Source: JADFOB01 sp046753625
GTDB lineage: Bacteria; Planctomycetota; Phycisphaerae; UBA1845
Assembly: GCA_046753625.1 (NCBI GenBank)
Contig: JBHHUB010000198.1
Coordinates: forward strand, 1-6,927
Direction of reading: 5' to 3'
DNA: 6,927 nucleotides
The notes beneath the pieces are model-generated. The model had not been told where the DNA came from. It saw only the letters and a list, made by a program, of their open reading frames with translations, and did not search any database. Positions 5,619 through 6,927 of the stretch are shown here, piece after piece. Each line of letters begins with the position of its first letter. Positions within the stretch are counted from its first letter, which is position 1. The translations under genes and the position numbers were made by a program.

Positions 5619-6290
5619 TCAGGAACGCCGCAGCCGATACTCATCGGATCGGGCGAGGTTAACGCGCAGTTGCTCGTGATTGGCCTTGGCCCCCATGGCG
5701 CGGACGTGGAAGACGAGGTCGTCGCCGTCCTGATAGCAGGTCCGCTTGCGAGCCCGAAGCCCGGCTGCTTCGAACATCCCGTCCACGCGCGCAATGGCGT
5801 CACTTTCGTTGGGGGTTACGAAGTCGTAGATTTGAATGTCGCGGTAGGTGCCCACCCAGTGTTCGACGAAATCAAAAATGAACAGGGCGATCAATATCGC
5901 CAGCGTGCCGGCCACGGCCAGCCCGAACTCGCCAAACCCGACGGCCATGCCGATCGCTGCCACGGCCCAGATGGTGGCGGCCGTGGTCAAACCGAACACG
6001 CTGTTGCGATTGCGGAGAATCGCGCCCGCACCGAGGAAGCCTATGCCACTGACGATCTGGGCTGCGATGCGTGTTGTATTGAGGTCCGGGGCGCCGATCC
6101 GCTGCGACGCGATGGTGAATACGCACGCGCCGACGCAAATCAGGATGATGGTGCGGAAACCGGCCGGTTTGTCGCGCAGTTCACGCTCAAACCCGATCGC
6201 GCCGCCCAAGATGATCGCCGCCAGCAGTCGGGCGATGTCATCCCACGAGAGATTCCACGAAGCCCGAAATAGGTCGAGCAGTTCCATCAT
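5619..6290 (-). CDS. MgtC/SapB-family inner-membrane protein
   Basis: The 223-residue protein has the MgtC/SapB N-terminal membrane domain. Hydrophobic segments lie at about residues 19-34, 45-62, 73-92, 102-119 and 121-141. Diagnostic motifs are GGAIGFERELRDKPAGFRT (29-47), QIVSGIGFLGAGAILR (78-93) and GLTTAATIWAVAAIGMA (100-116). Residues 150-223 form a soluble tail that resembles the ACT-like domain found at the end of longer MgtC proteins. Members of this family are linked to growth at low magnesium, and in pathogens to survival in macrophages through effects on the F1Fo ATP synthase; the precise role in environmental bacteria is unclear. The start has two consecutive ATG codons; a GGGAAG lies 9 bases before the first. 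It is on the same strand as the tRNA and the secreted-protein gene but well separated from both, so it is probably monocistronic. Confidence 0.93.
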   Translation of the reverse strand: MMELLDLFRASWNLSWDDIARLLAAIILGGAIGFERELRDKPAGFRTIILICVGACVFTIASQRIGAPDLNTTRIAAQIVSGIGFLGAGAILRNRNSVFGLTTAATIWAVAAIGMAVGFGEFGLAVAGTLAILIALFIFDFVEHWVGTYRDIQIYDFVTPNESDAIARVDGMFEAAGLRARKRTCYQDGDDLVFHVRAMGAKANHEQLRVNLARSDEYRLRRS

Positions 6291-6354
6291 GCGACTCTAC
6301 TTCCCATTGCGCTTATGTTCGATCGCCCTTTCGATCACAGCATCCTGCGCAGCA

Positions 6355-6382
6355 ACTCTACCGGGTTTTGGCGCAACCTCAA
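6355..6382 (-). promoter_or_regulatory. possible sigma-70 promoter for the MgtC-family gene
   Basis: Read on the minus strand, TTGAGG (6377-6382) and TAGAGT (6355-6360) match the consensus at four of six positions each, with a 16-base spacer. Transcription would start near 6348, giving a leader of about 58 bases. The -35 lies in the inverted repeat at 6374-6395. Confidence 0.3.
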
Positions 6383-6395
6383 GCCGATGAGGTTG
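6374..6395. promoter_or_regulatory. inverted repeat upstream of the MgtC-family gene
   Basis: CAACCTCA and TGAGGTTG form a perfect 8-bp inverted repeat around six bases, ending 84 bases before the start codon. It overlaps the candidate -35, which is the usual place for a repressor operator. As RNA it would be a stable hairpin only if transcription began further upstream. No T run follows on the minus strand. Confidence 0.45.
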
Positions 6396-6881
6396 TTCCG
6401 CGGCGCAATGGGAGTTTGACAATTCTGCCGGGTGCCTCGTAGGTCATACGACACAGTGTGATGGCGAGGCGTTCTCGGCCGTTCTAGGTGCGGGAAGCGA
6501 CGGAAATGGATGATCTCCGGCTGGGCCTGCAAGGACGGGCCTGGTCGCCCGCTTCGCGGGAACGCCCCGCAAACGGGGCACTGGCGATCCTTGGTCGCCG
6601 CCAATTCTGTCGTGCACGCCGGCGGACTTTCCACCAAGGCGAAGCCCGGATTGGCCATCGCCGGTCTTGGCGGGCTGGGGATGATTGGCCCAAGGCCGTT
6701 GAAGACTGCGCAGGCAGCGGCAATGCGATTCAGGCAGTATGGCAGACCGTGGCCGAACCTGGGGCCATAAGCAGCGGCCCCGATTCGCACCGAGTTGCGA
6801 TCCGCCGGCCCGCGTACTTTCCTCCGATTATCCGACAACTGCAATATGCGACCGCCATAGATGTCAATTCAATGGCACGAT
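6396..6881. other. 486-bp stretch without a convincing gene
   Basis: Frames are open on both strands here (for example - strand 6335-6844 from a TTG, and + strand 6510-6770), but they overlap each other, lack ribosome-binding sites and show no family motif apart from a single CPVCG in the minus frame. I do not call either. The only structure I can support is the triple hairpin at 6548-6599. As the stretch lies just 3' of a tRNA gene it could be a decayed insertion, but I see no integrase or direct repeats. Confidence 0.45.
6548..6599. repeat. three small tandem hairpins
   Basis: CCCGC/GCGGG with loop TTC (6548-6560), GCCCCG/CGGGGC with loop CAAA (6564-6579) and GGCGA/TCGCC with a 7-base loop (6583-6599) follow each other with 3-base gaps. 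All stems are perfect. No T run follows on either strand, so a terminator is unlikely; a REP-like element or part of a structured RNA is possible. Confidence 0.5.
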
Positions 6882-6927
6882 TGGGCGAGGAGGGAATCGA
6901 ACCCTCACGTCCGTTAGGACAGGGGAT
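6882..6927 (-). tRNA. tRNA-Leu, 3' half (cut by window end)
   Basis: On the minus strand the piece runs from anticodon-loop position 38 to the discriminator base. It shows an anticodon-stem 3' strand TCCCC, a class II variable arm GTCC-TAAC-GGAC, a T arm GAGGG-TTCGATT-CCCTC, the acceptor 3' strand CTCGCCC and discriminator A. A long variable arm occurs in bacterial tRNA-Leu, -Ser and -Tyr. Discriminator A argues against Ser, and the variable arm is nearly the same as in E. coli tRNA-Leu, so Leu is by far the best fit. The anticodon lies outside the window. The bases after the discriminator read ATC, so the CCA tail is not encoded. Confidence 0.9.

Noticed and set aside
6811..6825. Minus-strand GGAGGAAAGTACGCG, resembling the GGAGGAAAGTCCGGGC segment of RNase P RNA.
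   Set aside because: The other conserved RNase P RNA blocks are not found downstream, so the match is limited to about a dozen bases.
6335..6844. Minus-strand frame of 169 codons upstream of the MgtC-family gene, containing one CPVCG.
   Set aside because: It starts at a TTG without Shine-Dalgarno, has one CxxC pair only, competes with a + strand frame, and runs across the candidate promoter of the next gene.
6862..6867. A consensus TTGACA on the minus strand just downstream of the tRNA.
   Set aside because: No matching -10 lies at 16-18 bases, and no supported gene follows for several hundred bases.

Overview
The window looks like a high-GC bacterial chromosome segment, most likely from a planctomycete (Phycisphaerae-like) or a related environmental lineage. 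This rests on a secreted cysteine-rich protein ending in a two-loop dockerin-like domain of the 'GDVNGD..IDLTDF' style, and on GC-rich perfect hairpins in the intergenic DNA. Both are common in planctomycete genomes, but the taxonomic call is inference and not proven here.

Left part (1-2608, + strand): the 3' end of a 2-hydroxyacyl-CoA dehydratase/benzoyl-CoA reductase beta-type subunit is followed by two separate BadF/BadG/BcrA/BcrD-family ATPase subunits. The order beta, first ATPase, second ATPase matches the bcrB-bcrA-bcrD order of class I ATP-dependent benzoyl-CoA reductases. The two ATPases would together hold one [4Fe-4S] cluster and use ATP hydrolysis to push low-potential electrons onto the catalytic subunits. 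The expected gamma (BcrC-type) subunit would lie upstream, outside the window. A 224-bp gap with two hairpins and a possible 25-codon ORF separates the two ATPase genes.

Middle part (2676-5135, - strand, convergent with the operon): one large gene encodes a secreted protein of about 819 residues. It has a signal peptide, two copies of an unrecognised ~160-residue module with eight conserved cysteines, a run of 'CDDGLFCNG' cysteine-rich repeats with a near-identical 303-bp tandem duplication, and a C-terminal pair of dockerin-type calcium loops.

Right part (5136-6927, - strand): a 483-bp intergenic region holds a cluster of perfect hairpins, including one that can fold as a three-way junction. 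It is followed by an MgtC/SapB-family membrane protein with an inverted repeat in its upstream region, a roughly 490-bp stretch with no convincing gene but three small tandem hairpins, and the 3' half of a class II tRNA (almost certainly tRNA-Leu) cut by the window end. The clearest biology is anaerobic aromatic or 2-hydroxyacyl-CoA metabolism. The least explained items are the duplicated secreted module and the structured intergenic DNA.
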